From Kiritimatiellia bacterium (GTDB taxonomy: Bacteria; Verrucomicrobiota; Kiritimatiellia; RFP12; UBA1067), in the NCBI GenBank assembly GCA_017447805.1, contig JAFSMR010000046.1:1-64000 (forward strand): a stretch of 64,000 bases of DNA. The letters run 5' to 3'. The notes under the pieces are model-generated. The model saw only the letters and a list, made by a program, of their open reading frames with translations, was not told where the DNA came from and did not search any database. The translations under genes were made by a program, and so were the position numbers. Positions 26,261 through 35,081 of this stretch are shown piece by piece (within the stretch, counting starts at the first letter, position 1; each line of letters opens with the position of its first letter).

Positions 26261-27523
26261 CTACGCCTTTGTCGCTTCTGATTTTGCTTTCACGATAACC
26301 GTGCGCTTTTTGCGCGGGTAAGGCTGACCGATTTCATCGAGAATCTTGCGGAAGCTGCCTTTGCGGACATTGAAAGGCTTGCCGCCTTTGATACGTGAAA
26401 ATTCGCACGCCTTGATTACGCTGTTGGCGTCCTCGTCCTGTCCCACAACGCCGCTGATGCCCTTAAGAGCACAATCGACCGCGACTTGTGCGCACTTCTG
26501 GATAAGCGCCAAATCCTTCTTGCAAGGTGCGGCGGCGCGTGCATAGTAGCCGGACTTGAAGACTTGTGTCTTCTCGGCACCGAGCATTTCGCCAAAGCGC
26601 TTTGCGATAAACTGCCCGACATTTACTTTATCGAGACGAGGATGACCAAATGCGTCGACCGGCACTTCCTCGCCGCGAGCTTTCATCTGCTTGATGATAT
26701 CGGCGACCCCTGCACCTTCCGAAACGAAAATATTTACGGAATCATACTTATCCATAATCGCTTTGAGGCGCTTGCCTTCGCTGGCGAAATCGATGTGAGA
26801 TTCAGGAACATAGATCGCATGGACATCCTGGCGCTCGCGATTGAGTCCGAATTCCGGCAACATCTTGAGCGAGGCTAGGCGCTTACGGTATACCTGCGCG
26901 GTCTTGTAGGTAAGCCAACCGCAGTTGCGGCCCATTACTTCATGAATCGTAAGCGCTCTTGGGTTGGCGCTGTTTTCTTTCACTACATTCAGGAAGAAAT
27001 TCGCGCCTTCTTCCGCCGCCGTCATTGCGCCGAGCGAAAGCTTGATGGGATAAACATCATTATCGATCGTCTTCGGAAGGCCGACTACGATAAGAGGATA
27101 GTTGTTCGCAGCCAAATAAACCGCCAAATCTGCCGCAGTAGTATTGGTGTCGTCACCACCTATTGTATGCAGAACATCTACGCCATCTTTGACTAGCTGG
27201 TCGGCCGCGACTTTCAGAGGATCTTCGCCTTCCTTTACCAAACCGCGCTTTACGCAGTCCTTTACGTTCGTAAGCTTCACGCGGCTGTTGCCAATCGGGC
27301 TGCCGCCATGCTTCGTAAGAACGAGCGCATTTTTGCGGACTTCTTCCGTTACGGGAATAGAATCGCCTTTTAACAGCCCCATGTAACCATTGATATAGCC
27401 AATCATCTCAACATTCGGCGCTACGCGATTATATTCATCAATTAAAAAGCCGATTGACGAACTTAGGCACGGCGCAAGACCGCCTGCAGTCAAAAATGCT
27501 ACTTTCTTTACTTCCTTTGTCAT
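26261..27523 (-). CDS. pfp: Pyrophosphate-dependent 6-phosphofructokinase
   Basis: Phosphorylates fructose-6-phosphate with PPi instead of ATP, reversibly, in glycolysis. The 420-residue product keeps the PFK fold. Two diagnostic sites point to PPi use: GGDDT at 122-126 (Asp where ATP enzymes have Gly) and PKTIDND at 150-156 (Lys where ATP enzymes have Gly). The substrate site MGRNCGWLT is intact. PPi-PFK is common in anaerobes that save ATP, in line with the Rnf genes at the right edge. The gene lies 39 nt after ribH in the same operon. Confidence 0.92.
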   Translation of the reverse strand: MTKEVKKVAFLTAGGLAPCLSSSIGFLIDEYNRVAPNVEMIGYINGYMGLLKGDSIPVTEEVRKNALVLTKHGGSPIGNSRVKLTNVKDCVKRGLVKEGEDPLKVAADQLVKDGVDVLHTIGGDDTNTTAADLAVYLAANNYPLIVVGLPKTIDNDVYPIKLSLGAMTAAEEGANFFLNVVKENSANPRALTIHEVMGRNCGWLTYKTAQVYRKRLASLKMLPEFGLNRERQDVHAIYVPESHIDFASEGKRLKAIMDKYDSVNIFVSEGAGVADIIKQMKARGEEVPVDAFGHPRLDKVNVGQFIAKRFGEMLGAEKTQVFKSGYYARAAAPCKKDLALIQKCAQVAVDCALKGISGVVGQDEDANSVIKACEFSRIKGGKPFNVRKGSFRKILDEIGQPYPRKKRTVIVKAKSEATKA

Positions 27524-27562
27524 GGTATTTATTCTTTTGTATGTTTGTTTGAAATGGAATTA

Positions 27563-28024
27563 TTAGACGAGTTTCATTACATTTGCGCATTCTATCGCGC
27601 TCTGCATCGCCGCAAAACCTTTATTGCCTTGCTTTGTGCCGCAGCGCTCTACTGCCTGCTCCAGATTTTCTGCAGCAACTACTCCGTCGCATACAGGAAT
27701 ACCCGCCTTTAGCGAAATATCGCAAAATGCTCTAGCTGTCGTTTCATTTATGAGGCTCGCGTGGGGCGTTGCGCCCTGCACTACTGCGCCAAGGCAAACT
27801 ACTGCATCATACTCGCCCTTCGTCGCAAGCGCGCTAGCCGCGAGAGGCAATTCATACGCACCGGGAACTTTCACCAGCGCCAAATCATCCTCATCGCCGC
27901 CTAGCCTTACAAACGCATCTGTTGCGCCTTTTATAAGCTGTTCTACGAGAAAACTATTGAATCGACTCGCGACAATTGCGATTCTTAGCCCTTTAGCGAC
28001 TAATGCACCTTCTATCTGCTTCAT
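27563..28024 (-). CDS. ribH: 6,7-dimethyl-8-ribityllumazine synthase
   Basis: Penultimate enzyme of riboflavin synthesis; forms icosahedral or pentameric shells. The 153-residue product has IVASRFNSFLVEQLIKGA, KVPGAYELPLAA, CLGAVVQGATPHASLI (with the catalytic His) and IPVCDGVVAAENLEQAVERCG. The ATG at 28024 follows AGGA. The open frame extending further upstream overlaps the promoter and is not translated. The other rib genes are not in the window. It heads the operon running through pfp to dsbD. Confidence 0.95.
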   Translation of the reverse strand: MKQIEGALVAKGLRIAIVASRFNSFLVEQLIKGATDAFVRLGGDEDDLALVKVPGAYELPLAASALATKGEYDAVVCLGAVVQGATPHASLINETTARAFCDISLKAGIPVCDGVVAAENLEQAVERCGTKQGNKGFAAMQSAIECANVMKLV

Positions 28025-28060
28025 TGCTTCATTCCTGCTATTATGGACAAAACGGCGCGA

Positions 28061-28090
28061 ATTATACCATATTTTATGGTATTTTGTCAA
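28061..28090 (-). promoter_or_regulatory. Promoter for the ribH-to-dsbD operon
   Basis: TTGACA, 18 nt, TATAAT on the minus strand. Both boxes are perfect and TGG extends the -10. No FMN riboswitch is evident in the roughly 30-nt leader. Confidence 0.87.
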
Positions 28091-28132
28091 TTATCCCCCA
28101 TTAAATATTTTACATGTTCAGAAAGTTCAGAT

Positions 28133-28222
28133 GTTCGGGTAGAGTGGCCGAAGCGCGGCCGCCGTTTAGAAAGTTCAGGCATGGCGCGCCGCCCCGCAGT
28201 TCAACCTTCAAACCTTCAACAA
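28133..28222. repeat. GC-rich element plus CTTCAAA-type short repeats
   Basis: Between divergent ribH and the lipoprotein gene. It contains AGAAAGTTCAG twice (28118 and 28168 areas), a GCGGCCGCCG palindrome, the 15-mer shared with 18575-18589 (28183-28197), and then degenerate ACCTTCAA repeats (28199-28220). Confidence 0.5.
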
Positions 28223-28264
28223 TGTGCGCGAAGCGCCCTGCAGAAAAAATGGCAACTTGAGCAC

Positions 28265-28293
28265 TTGACCGAACCCGAAGGAAATGCTAAAAT
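28265..28293 (+). promoter_or_regulatory. Promoter for the plus-strand lipoprotein (leaderless)
   Basis: TTGACC, 17 nt, TAAAAT on the plus strand, then exactly 7 nt to the ATG at 28301, so transcription should start at or next to the start codon. Confidence 0.8.
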
Positions 28294-28300
28294 ACCGACT

Positions 28301-29146
28301 ATGAAAAAATGCAGTATATTACTCGCCGCTACGGCACTTGCTCTTGCAGGATGCTTTTCCTCTAAAGTCGATTCAAATACCGATAATCAGACGCTAGACG
28401 ATAAATTTTTCTCGGAATATTCGCAAAATCCCGACCCCGCAAAAATCTCTAATGTCCTTCCATTGTTCGGGAATTGGGCTGTTGCCGACAAGGAGAGGAA
28501 TCTTTCAGTTGCCGGGAATATGCCCCTTGTCGCATTCTTCTGTCATGTATTTCATAACAACCCGTCGTATATCGATGGATGGCTGAAACAAATCACAGCT
28601 TTCAAATCTAACGAAATAAAGGAACTGTTCGCAGTAGCCTTTTACCTCGCCGACAACGAAAAAGCCTCGGCAGCCTTCGTCAGTATGAGGAACTCGACCC
28701 AAAAAGATTCTATGTTATGGAATCTCAAAATGCCGCTACCGAAACTAGATGCGCTGATAGATGAAGAAGAAATCAAAACTCCAGAGCAGCTGGATTATTG
28801 CTGGGGAGCTTATGAAGCGACAGGCGAACTTGATTACGCCCTGAGGGTTTTCGAGGTCGCTGTTCGCGAATCGGAAGAGCGCATAAATGGCCGCGCGACA
28901 GTCGATACGACTGTTCTCGCCGCTCGCTGGTCGGTAACATCTTTCATGATTAACGATGTTGCCGTTCGCGAGGCGGTAAACGAAAGATTCAGAGTAGCGC
29001 CAGATGATATGCTCTATTTGTTCGGCGGGGAGCTTAGTAGAGATGTTAAGATAAAAATTTTCGATCCCGATCTTCTGCAGCGAATCAAAGTATTCAAAGA
29101 AAAGATGGATGATCAATCTTCATCATCTTCATCTGCCGAGCGATAG
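28301..29146 (+). CDS. Lipoprotein of unknown function
   Basis: Unrecognised 281-residue exported protein. It begins MKKCSILLAATALALAGCFSS, a type II signal peptide with lipobox LAGC (Cys18), so it should be lipid-anchored. The mature part is mainly helical, with no cysteine motif or known domain that could be named, and ends in a Ser-rich tail (DDQSSSSSSAER). The ATG at 28301 is chosen because a promoter ends 7 nt before it. The 3' end overlaps the convergent lipoprotein gene by 34 nt, and the overlapping region encodes low-complexity tails on both strands. Confidence 0.7.
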   Translation: MKKCSILLAATALALAGCFSSKVDSNTDNQTLDDKFFSEYSQNPDPAKISNVLPLFGNWAVADKERNLSVAGNMPLVAFFCHVFHNNPSYIDGWLKQITAFKSNEIKELFAVAFYLADNEKASAAFVSMRNSTQKDSMLWNLKMPLPKLDALIDEEEIKTPEQLDYCWGAYEATGELDYALRVFEVAVRESEERINGRATVDTTVLAARWSVTSFMINDVAVREAVNERFRVAPDDMLYLFGGELSRDVKIKIFDPDLLQRIKVFKEKMDDQSSSSSSAER

Positions 29147-29610
29147 CGGATTTTCGCTTTCTTCTTAGAGCCGCTTCGCCGCGAGGAATTACCGGATGAG
29201 AATTCTTCTTCATCCCCAGAGTCATTACGACTCCACGAAGAAGATTGCTCCTTTGTCACCAGCACGCTTTTATGATACCCTGCGCGCCACAATACGGCCA
29301 TAAAAGCCCTCGCTTCGCGAAAACGATATGAATCATTGATTGCCGCCTTGCCTTCGTAAAAGGTTTTATCGCCTTCATTAGTGTTGAATTCTTCAAATTC
29401 CGCAACTCGTATATAGATTACCCTGTCTTCCGGAACCTGATAGCGCTTGAGGATTTTCGGCGCTTCCTGCGGCATGATATATTCGCCCTCGAACTTCACG
29501 CCGCTTCCGACAATCTCGAATGTAGGATTGGAAATCCCTAGTTCTATCGAGGAAGAGCTTTTGCATCCGGCGAACAAAAGCGCTACTGCGAGCGCGGCTA
29601 TGAGTTTCAT
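29113..29610 (-). CDS. Small lipoprotein with low-complexity tail
   Basis: Unrecognised 165-residue lipoprotein. The signal is MKLIAALAVALLFAGC (Cys16) followed by Lys and Ser. The middle (about 25-125) looks like a compact alpha/beta domain, with repeated beta-like stretches (FEIVGSGVKFEGEYIM, RVIYIRVAEFEEF) and an Arg/Ala-rich helix. The last 40 residues are Ser, Lys, Arg and Asp/Glu-rich. Its ATG overlaps the kdsB stop by 4 bp, which makes it the last gene of the envelope operon. Confidence 0.7.
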   Translation of the reverse strand: MKLIAALAVALLFAGCKSSSSIELGISNPTFEIVGSGVKFEGEYIMPQEAPKILKRYQVPEDRVIYIRVAEFEEFNTNEGDKTFYEGKAAINDSYRFREARAFMAVLWRAGYHKSVLVTKEQSSSWSRNDSGDEEEFSSGNSSRRSGSKKKAKIRYRSADEDDED

Positions 29611-30386
29611 TTTCCGCCTCTCGCCGCTAAAATCGCGCCGACTCTTTCGGCATCTTCCGGAGTATCTACGCCGATTCCTTCATCCATCGTCTTGACGATG
29701 GCGATTTTTGCGCCCATCCAAAGCGCCCTGAGCTGCTCGAGTTTTTCGGTTTGCTCCAATTCGCAAGGCGGCTCGGAAATATAGCGCTTGAGAAACGCGC
29801 CGCGATAGGCGTATATGCCAAGATGCCGCACATATAGGCCAGAAGATAAATCGGGCGTAGAATCTCTATTCGCGGGAATTGGCGCGCGCGAAAAATACAT
29901 CGCGCCGCCATCGCGATCCATTACTACCTTGACTACGCTCTTTGCCGCGTAATCTTCCAGCGACTTGAGCGGCGTTACGGCCGTTGCCATATCCCACTTC
30001 GCATCGAGCTTGAGTTTCATCGCCAGCTCATCTATCAACGCCGGGTCTATAAGAGGTTCGTCGCCCTGGATATTAACCAAAACATCGTCATCATCGAAAT
30101 CGCTTTTCGAGAGAGTTTCCGCCGCCCTGATTTGCGCCGCACATGCGATTCTATCTGTTCCGCTAGGCAGATTGCTGGGCGTCATTACCGCGACTCCTCC
30201 ATTTTCGCGAACGGCTAGCGCTATTCGCTCGTCATCGGTTGCAACCAATACATCATCTAGGCTTTTCGCTTTCTTTACAGCGTCGACCACCCAATTGACC
30301 AGCTTCTTGCCGGCAATTTCCGCAAGAGGCTTGCCTGGAAATCTAGTCGAGGAATATCGGCTCGGAATTATCCCGTAAGTTTTCAT
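29607..30386 (-). CDS. kdsB: 3-deoxy-manno-octulosonate cytidylyltransferase
   Basis: Activates KDO as CMP-KDO for lipopolysaccharide inner core. The 259-residue product shows IIPSRYSSTRFPGKPLAEIAGK (CTP site), VVATDDERI, MTPSNLPSGTDRIACAA, VNIQGDEPLIDP, YFSRAPIP, HLGIYAYR and LEQLRALWMG. It is direct evidence for a KDO-containing outer membrane. AAGGAG lies 4 nt before the ATG. The start overlaps the end of the upstream 709-residue gene by 44 nt. Confidence 0.96.
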   Translation of the reverse strand: MKTYGIIPSRYSSTRFPGKPLAEIAGKKLVNWVVDAVKKAKSLDDVLVATDDERIALAVRENGGVAVMTPSNLPSGTDRIACAAQIRAAETLSKSDFDDDDVLVNIQGDEPLIDPALIDELAMKLKLDAKWDMATAVTPLKSLEDYAAKSVVKVVMDRDGGAMYFSRAPIPANRDSTPDLSSGLYVRHLGIYAYRGAFLKRYISEPPCELEQTEKLEQLRALWMGAKIAIVKTMDEGIGVDTPEDAERVGAILAARGGK

Positions 30387-32472
30387 TTATCTCCTTATTC
30401 TCGCGCTCTTCCTCCAATTCCACCTTCCTGAAGAAAAGCCTCCTCAAGACCGGCAGACGCCTTTCTTGACGCTCGAGCGACCAGAGGGCGAAACGCCACT
30501 TCTTGTCGAATTTATAGACTGGGGAAAGAGCAGGTTTGAAATTTTCGAGTTTATCGCGCATTACGGAAAGTTGCCATTCCATCGCATGGGTGCGAAATTC
30601 GAATCCACCCATGAAACGCTCGGCGACTTCCGCCATCGAAACATTATGCTTCTTCTGATATTCTTTCAAGGCGTGCGCATAATAGCCGAGATAGAAATTC
30701 ATCATGGAATTGAGATTCTCGTCATCCATCGAAAGATTCGGCCAACCGAAAGAACCTCTTACCGAGCAAGTCGAGACGAATTTCGGAACTACCCGCTCGG
30801 CAATGATATCGTATTCGAATTCGTAGATTTCCTTGCCTACGCCATAAAGCGGCGATTCGGTAGCCGGGTCGAATTTCTTCATCGCCATATTCTGGGCTGC
30901 GGCATCGCCCATTAGGGTAGCAAGGGCGAGGACGACCTCTTTTTCTTCGATGCTTGAATCATCGACATTGCAGAAATAGTTCGCCGGAATCGAATCCATT
31001 GGTTCGCCATCGAGGCGACGACGGATATAATAATCGATTGTGCGATGGCCGGATTTACGGCGACGGCGCAATACGCGATATTCGGAAAGCGTTATCCCCA
31101 GCGCCTTGAAGCACTCGATTCGCGAAAGCATGTACGAAGCATAGTCCTTCGATGATTTCGAAAGCCTCTTCTCGATCATTGAATGCTCGAGTGGGCCGCG
31201 ATTTGTCTTGTATACGATTTCGCGGGTCATTCCTTCGCCAATCGGCGAATCTTCCCCTTCTACCCTAAGCTCGTATACATTCGCATATTCGATCATCTCA
31301 TCCTTCGACATCAGCGAACGGATATTCGAAAGCAATACTTCGCTCCTATCATCCGCGCCAGGATGCATAACCGGCCTGCCATCGATATATGTAGCGCCGG
31401 GAATCGCCGTTCGCCTATCATCGAACGCAGGCGTCGCGCCTTCGCTTGTGCGCGAATAAATTTCGCCCGTAACGCTCATATAGAGCAGCTCTATGCAAGC
31501 CTTGGCTTCATCATTGGCAAAGTCGGGTGAAGCGAGGAGCGATTCGTATAGAGATACAATTTCGCCAATCCTCTTTATGACGTCCTGCTGCTCGATTTTG
31601 CCGAGGGTAATAGCTTCCATCAACCTCTCGAGCTCGGGGATGATCTTTTCTAGCGCAACGCCTTTTTTCAGGCCGAAGAGTTCGATTTCGTGATGACCGC
31701 GAAGCTTCGGCTGGCGAGTGAAAGAATATAAATTGCCTTCGAATACAGAAACAAGCTCCCTCAATACCTTTACGAAAGCTTCCATGTCTTTCGATGCGAG
31801 ATCTGCGAAAGTTTTGAAAGTCGCAAAAGTCATGAAGTGCACGCCCTTCATGGAATGATAGTAGCGAATCTTCGATGAAATTCTCTTCTTGCTGCCGGCG
31901 AGGGCGACTTTCATTTCATCAATAGTCCAGGCGAGCGGCTTTACGCGCCATTCCTGCCCGAGCTGACGATAATGGTCGAGAGTAATATCGTTTCTATCGC
32001 CCATTACTACATCGCCAAGTCCAAAGCCGACTTTATCGGATAGCAGCCACTCGTCTGCCGAATACAATCTCTTCGAAGGCACGTCGCGCTGCGAAATTTC
32101 GAGCTTGCCGGCGACGATATTCGAGCAGAGGATTTCCTTCATCAAAACATCGCCCTGCTTGAGTTTCGGCACTCTGCTCAATTTCCAGAATCGACCATCT
32201 AGAAGCGGGAAAGCGGCGACGGAATGATTGCCGGTAGTCATTGTGAAGACGCGGCCGGGAGTTTTCTTCTTAAGCGAACTTTTTTCTACTATCAATACGC
32301 TCGGATGTTCGCCGAGATGCTTGATTATTTCATTTTCGAAGATAAAAGTATCGTCGCCTATATCCCACGCCGCGAATTCGCGTTCTCTACCCATCGCAAT
32401 CGTCTTTACGGTCGTCGGACGGCGCTTGCCGGCTTTCTTTATTCTACCGAGGAATAGGCGTATCGGGTTCAT
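30343..32472 (-). CDS. Large protein with candidate atypical kinase-like C-terminal half
   Basis: Not assignable to a named family by eye. The 709-residue product starts at the ATG at 32472, in ATGA overlap with the murU-amgK stop. Residues 1-330 are mixed alpha/beta with no recognised motif. From about 410 the order of elements resembles a kinase fold: a Gly-rich turn with following Lys (IGEGMTREIVYK, 411-422), an acidic helix, a Asp-x4-Asn loop (D523-N528, DAAAQN) and a later acidic stretch (EFEYD, 551-555). The Asp-x4-Asn spacing equals that of catalytic loops. The tail is highly charged. The operon with MurU-AmgK and KdsB suggests an envelope role. The kinase idea is inference and would need structure comparison. 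Confidence 0.5.
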   Translation of the reverse strand: MNPIRLFLGRIKKAGKRRPTTVKTIAMGREREFAAWDIGDDTFIFENEIIKHLGEHPSVLIVEKSSLKKKTPGRVFTMTTGNHSVAAFPLLDGRFWKLSRVPKLKQGDVLMKEILCSNIVAGKLEISQRDVPSKRLYSADEWLLSDKVGFGLGDVVMGDRNDITLDHYRQLGQEWRVKPLAWTIDEMKVALAGSKKRISSKIRYYHSMKGVHFMTFATFKTFADLASKDMEAFVKVLRELVSVFEGNLYSFTRQPKLRGHHEIELFGLKKGVALEKIIPELERLMEAITLGKIEQQDVIKRIGEIVSLYESLLASPDFANDEAKACIELLYMSVTGEIYSRTSEGATPAFDDRRTAIPGATYIDGRPVMHPGADDRSEVLLSNIRSLMSKDEMIEYANVYELRVEGEDSPIGEGMTREIVYKTNRGPLEHSMIEKRLSKSSKDYASYMLSRIECFKALGITLSEYRVLRRRRKSGHRTIDYYIRRRLDGEPMDSIPANYFCNVDDSSIEEKEVVLALATLMGDAAAQNMAMKKFDPATESPLYGVGKEIYEFEYDIIAERVVPKFVSTCSVRGSFGWPNLSMDDENLNSMMNFYLGYYAHALKEYQKKHNVSMAEVAERFMGGFEFRTHAMEWQLSVMRDKLENFKPALSPVYKFDKKWRFALWSLERQERRLPVLRRLFFRKVELEEERENKEINENLRDNSEPIFLD

Positions 32473-34211
32473 TTGCCTTCCTCCCCGTGCGCGTGGTGCT
32501 CGTGATGATGGCCGCAGGTGCATTTATGGCCGTCCTCACCATCATGGTGATGATGGCCGCAAGTGCACTTCTTTTGCTCTTTGGCGATAAGATCTTCTGC
32601 GAGCGCGCCGATGGCGTCCAGCCCGGCGGCGTCTGAGGCCGCGAGAAGATTCTCAAGTGCCGGCATGATAAATTTAGCAAATTCGCTCTTTCCTGCCGCC
32701 GTCAATCTTCCATAGGCGCCTAACGCTTGAACCAATCTTTCTACTGCCGCGAAAGGAAGAATTACAACTATCCCTTCATCGCCTGATTTCTTGGCGTATA
32801 GCGCCGCAAGTGCCCTTCTTTCGCCTTCGCGCAAATCGATATACGGGTCAAAGAGCAAACTCGCCAAATCGTACGCCGCAGGCCCGAGTCTCATACCTTG
32901 GAAATCGATGAACTTGAAGTCATCCTTGTTATCTACGCCAACCTTTGTAGACCAAATTATGTTCGAAGATTGGAAATCGCGATGAACGAGTTTTAGCGGC
33001 TGTTTTTCGAGCCTTTGCGCTATCAGAGTAAATTCTTTTTCGACCTCGGCGCTCATATCAATATGATGACGCGCCTTGAGGAAGTGTTCGGTAAAGAGAT
33101 CGCGCTCCCATTTATAAAGCGCAGCATCGAATTTCGGCTCCAGTTCCAGCTTCGAGGCATCGAGATTGCTGAATTTCGCAAGCTCTTCGACGACTGCTAC
33201 ATAATCCCACAATCTATCTTCGCCGCGCCTCTTCGAGCGCTTAAGCAAATCTTCGCTGCCCGCATTTTCTAGAACGAGCGTCTTGAGGATAGTATCTTCC
33301 CACAAAACTTGCGGAACTTTTATCCCCTGCTCCTTAAGCCATCTCGCGTGCGGGGCATAGCGCGCGTTTTCAGGACGCTTTTCATCGTCATAGATGATTA
33401 GATAATCATCGCCAAGACGGAAGAACATTCTATCGCTGCCCCTCGCACCCAAAAATTCCGTCTTTACATCTTCGCCGAGACCTAGCGCCTTGATTGCTTC
33501 TTTGATCTGCGGAATCTCATTATAGGCGTTTTCGCCGTCATGCGAATTCAACTCGAAATAGCTATCGATACTGCCTGCATCTTCCCAGAGGAAATTTTCT
33601 TGCGTTACACCTTTTACGAACTTCCCTTCCATCATCGCCTTTTCAAATGCTTCAATGATGGTGGAAAAGCCGCCCCTCTTCACATAATCGAGGATTTCAT
33701 TCTTTAAAAGCGTAATGCCGGAAAATGTCCAGGTGCCGTTCCAGCCCGGGTCTTGGCTAGCCCAATTCGTCACGAAGGAGCTTTCCGGCTCGATTTCGAT
33801 TGTCCGCGGCCCCGCCTCTGTTACGGCTGCAACCGCAATTACATCCGGCGAAGATTTTTCGAATTCTTTCTCCAAATCCGGCACGCCATCGAATATAACA
33901 TCTCCATTGACGAGATAGAAATCGTCTTTTCCTATCCAATCGCGAAGTTTATCCAGTGCCCCGCCTGTGCCGAGAATTTCTTCTTCTTTGCTCGCCTTGC
34001 AACCATTTGCCTCGGCCCACTCGGCTATTTTATCGCCGAGATAATGGGCGTTCACCGCGATTTCTTCTATTCCCTTCTCGCGGAGGAATTCCACCGCCCT
34101 CGAAATCATCGGCTCGCCCCAAACCGGCAACAGCGGTTTTGGTATAGCAGAGGTAAGCGGCCTCAACCGAGTGCCGAATCCTGCTGCCAAAACTACCGCT
34201 TTCTTTGCCAT
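32469..34211 (-). CDS. MurU-AmgK fusion: sugar-1-phosphate uridylyltransferase plus sugar kinase, with metal-binding tail
   Basis: Predicted to run two steps of cell-wall recycling: phosphorylation of MurNAc/GlcNAc at C1 (AmgK) and transfer of UMP (MurU). In the 580 residues, 1-230 is the nucleotidyltransferase (LAAGFGTRLRPLTSAIPKP, LVNGDVIFDG, GTGGALDKL, WEDAGSIDSY). Residues about 245-520 form an APH/choline-kinase-type domain (LVHRDFQSSNII catalytic loop, FIDFQGMRLGPAAYDLASL). Residues 547-580 form a tail with two CTCGHHH units and about ten His in total. In known systems the two enzymes are usually separate. Fusion in this order keeps substrate passing plausible. The tail probably binds zinc, nickel or another transition metal; its purpose is unknown. 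Confidence 0.82.
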   Translation of the reverse strand: MAKKAVVLAAGFGTRLRPLTSAIPKPLLPVWGEPMISRAVEFLREKGIEEIAVNAHYLGDKIAEWAEANGCKASKEEEILGTGGALDKLRDWIGKDDFYLVNGDVIFDGVPDLEKEFEKSSPDVIAVAAVTEAGPRTIEIEPESSFVTNWASQDPGWNGTWTFSGITLLKNEILDYVKRGGFSTIIEAFEKAMMEGKFVKGVTQENFLWEDAGSIDSYFELNSHDGENAYNEIPQIKEAIKALGLGEDVKTEFLGARGSDRMFFRLGDDYLIIYDDEKRPENARYAPHARWLKEQGIKVPQVLWEDTILKTLVLENAGSEDLLKRSKRRGEDRLWDYVAVVEELAKFSNLDASKLELEPKFDAALYKWERDLFTEHFLKARHHIDMSAEVEKEFTLIAQRLEKQPLKLVHRDFQSSNIIWSTKVGVDNKDDFKFIDFQGMRLGPAAYDLASLLFDPYIDLREGERRALAALYAKKSGDEGIVVILPFAAVERLVQALGAYGRLTAAGKSEFAKFIMPALENLLAASDAAGLDAIGALAEDLIAKEQKKCTCGHHHHDGEDGHKCTCGHHHEHHAHGEEGK

Positions 34212-34235
34212 TCAAGGTTCCTTTTGATGGGTTTT

Positions 34236-35045
34236 TCAGCGATATACGGGCCTTTGCCGCGCCGCCTTTACTTTGGGTTCTTCCAAATGCAGCGAATACC
34301 ACTGATCGCCAATTCCAGAATTGTTGAAATGCAATACTCTATTGTTCATCAGCGCTTCATGATTGCGTTTCAGAGTTTCGTTATCGCTCTTCTTTAGCGC
34401 TTCGCCCAAAACTTTGAATGCCGCATCGGTATCGCCGCGCTTTACCAAAATCCAGCTGTAGCAAGCCGCGGGAAGGACGTTATCGTTATATCTCGCTCTC
34501 ATTACGGCCTTGCGATAAACCTTATCGATTTCCTCAATGCTCTTGCCGAGCATCTGCATACGCGCCATCTTCATCGAGGCGGATACGGGGTCGATTATAA
34601 ACGCCTTAGGCATTAGCTCGTCTACAGCCTTGAAATCTTTGATCATCCAATTAAGATGCATCCTTGCCGTAGCTACTTGCTTGGCAACCATCAAAACCCA
34701 CGGGCGATATTTATCTAGCCGCGAAGTTTCGACGAGCGCCTTCTTTACAGCTACTCGCATATCTTCCTGTATAATCCTCTGCGCTTCCTGAATACTCCCC
34801 GGCGGCCTTAACTGCCAGCGGCGCATCTTTTCTTCCACTCCTTTTTGGGCCTCTGCGATAATACTTTGGACAAAAAGCATATCGGCCTTGACCTTCCTCA
34901 TAAAGAATACGCCAAGCCCGATTTGTATCGCGAGAAACGTCAAAATCGCCCAAGTAATACTCCAGCCCATGCCGACATCCCCCGCCCAGTGAAAGGCGGA
35001 AAACGAACCAAGACCGGCAACAATTGCGGTAATTAGTGTTATCAT
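34236..35045 (-). CDS. Membrane-anchored TPR-like protein
   Basis: Unrecognised 269-residue protein. Two hydrophobic helices at the start (about 3-19 and 28-50) are followed by a helical cytoplasmic or periplasmic domain with repeat-like helix pairs (VLPAACYSWILVKRGDTDAAFKVL, ALKKSDNETLKRNHEALMNNR), suggestive of tetratricopeptide repeats. A distinctive C-terminal phrase is DQWYSLHLEEP. It heads the envelope operon (murU-amgK, kinase-like, kdsB, lipoprotein). The -10 box is 7 nt from the ATG, so the mRNA is expected to be leaderless. Confidence 0.65.
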   Translation of the reverse strand: MITLITAIVAGLGSFSAFHWAGDVGMGWSITWAILTFLAIQIGLGVFFMRKVKADMLFVQSIIAEAQKGVEEKMRRWQLRPPGSIQEAQRIIQEDMRVAVKKALVETSRLDKYRPWVLMVAKQVATARMHLNWMIKDFKAVDELMPKAFIIDPVSASMKMARMQMLGKSIEEIDKVYRKAVMRARYNDNVLPAACYSWILVKRGDTDAAFKVLGEALKKSDNETLKRNHEALMNNRVLHFNNSGIGDQWYSLHLEEPKVKAARQRPVYR

Positions 35046-35052
35046 GCCCTAA

Positions 35053-35081
35053 ATTGTATCAATTTTTCCGCCTCGGGTCAA
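35053..35081 (-). promoter_or_regulatory. Promoter of the envelope operon (leaderless)
   Basis: TTGACC, 17 nt, TACAAT on the minus strand, then 7 nt to the ATG at 35045. The -35 box overlaps the stop codon of xerD. Confidence 0.78.

Noticed and set aside
28024-28060. FMN riboswitch before ribH
   Set aside because: The leader is only about 30 nt, too short for the RFN element.
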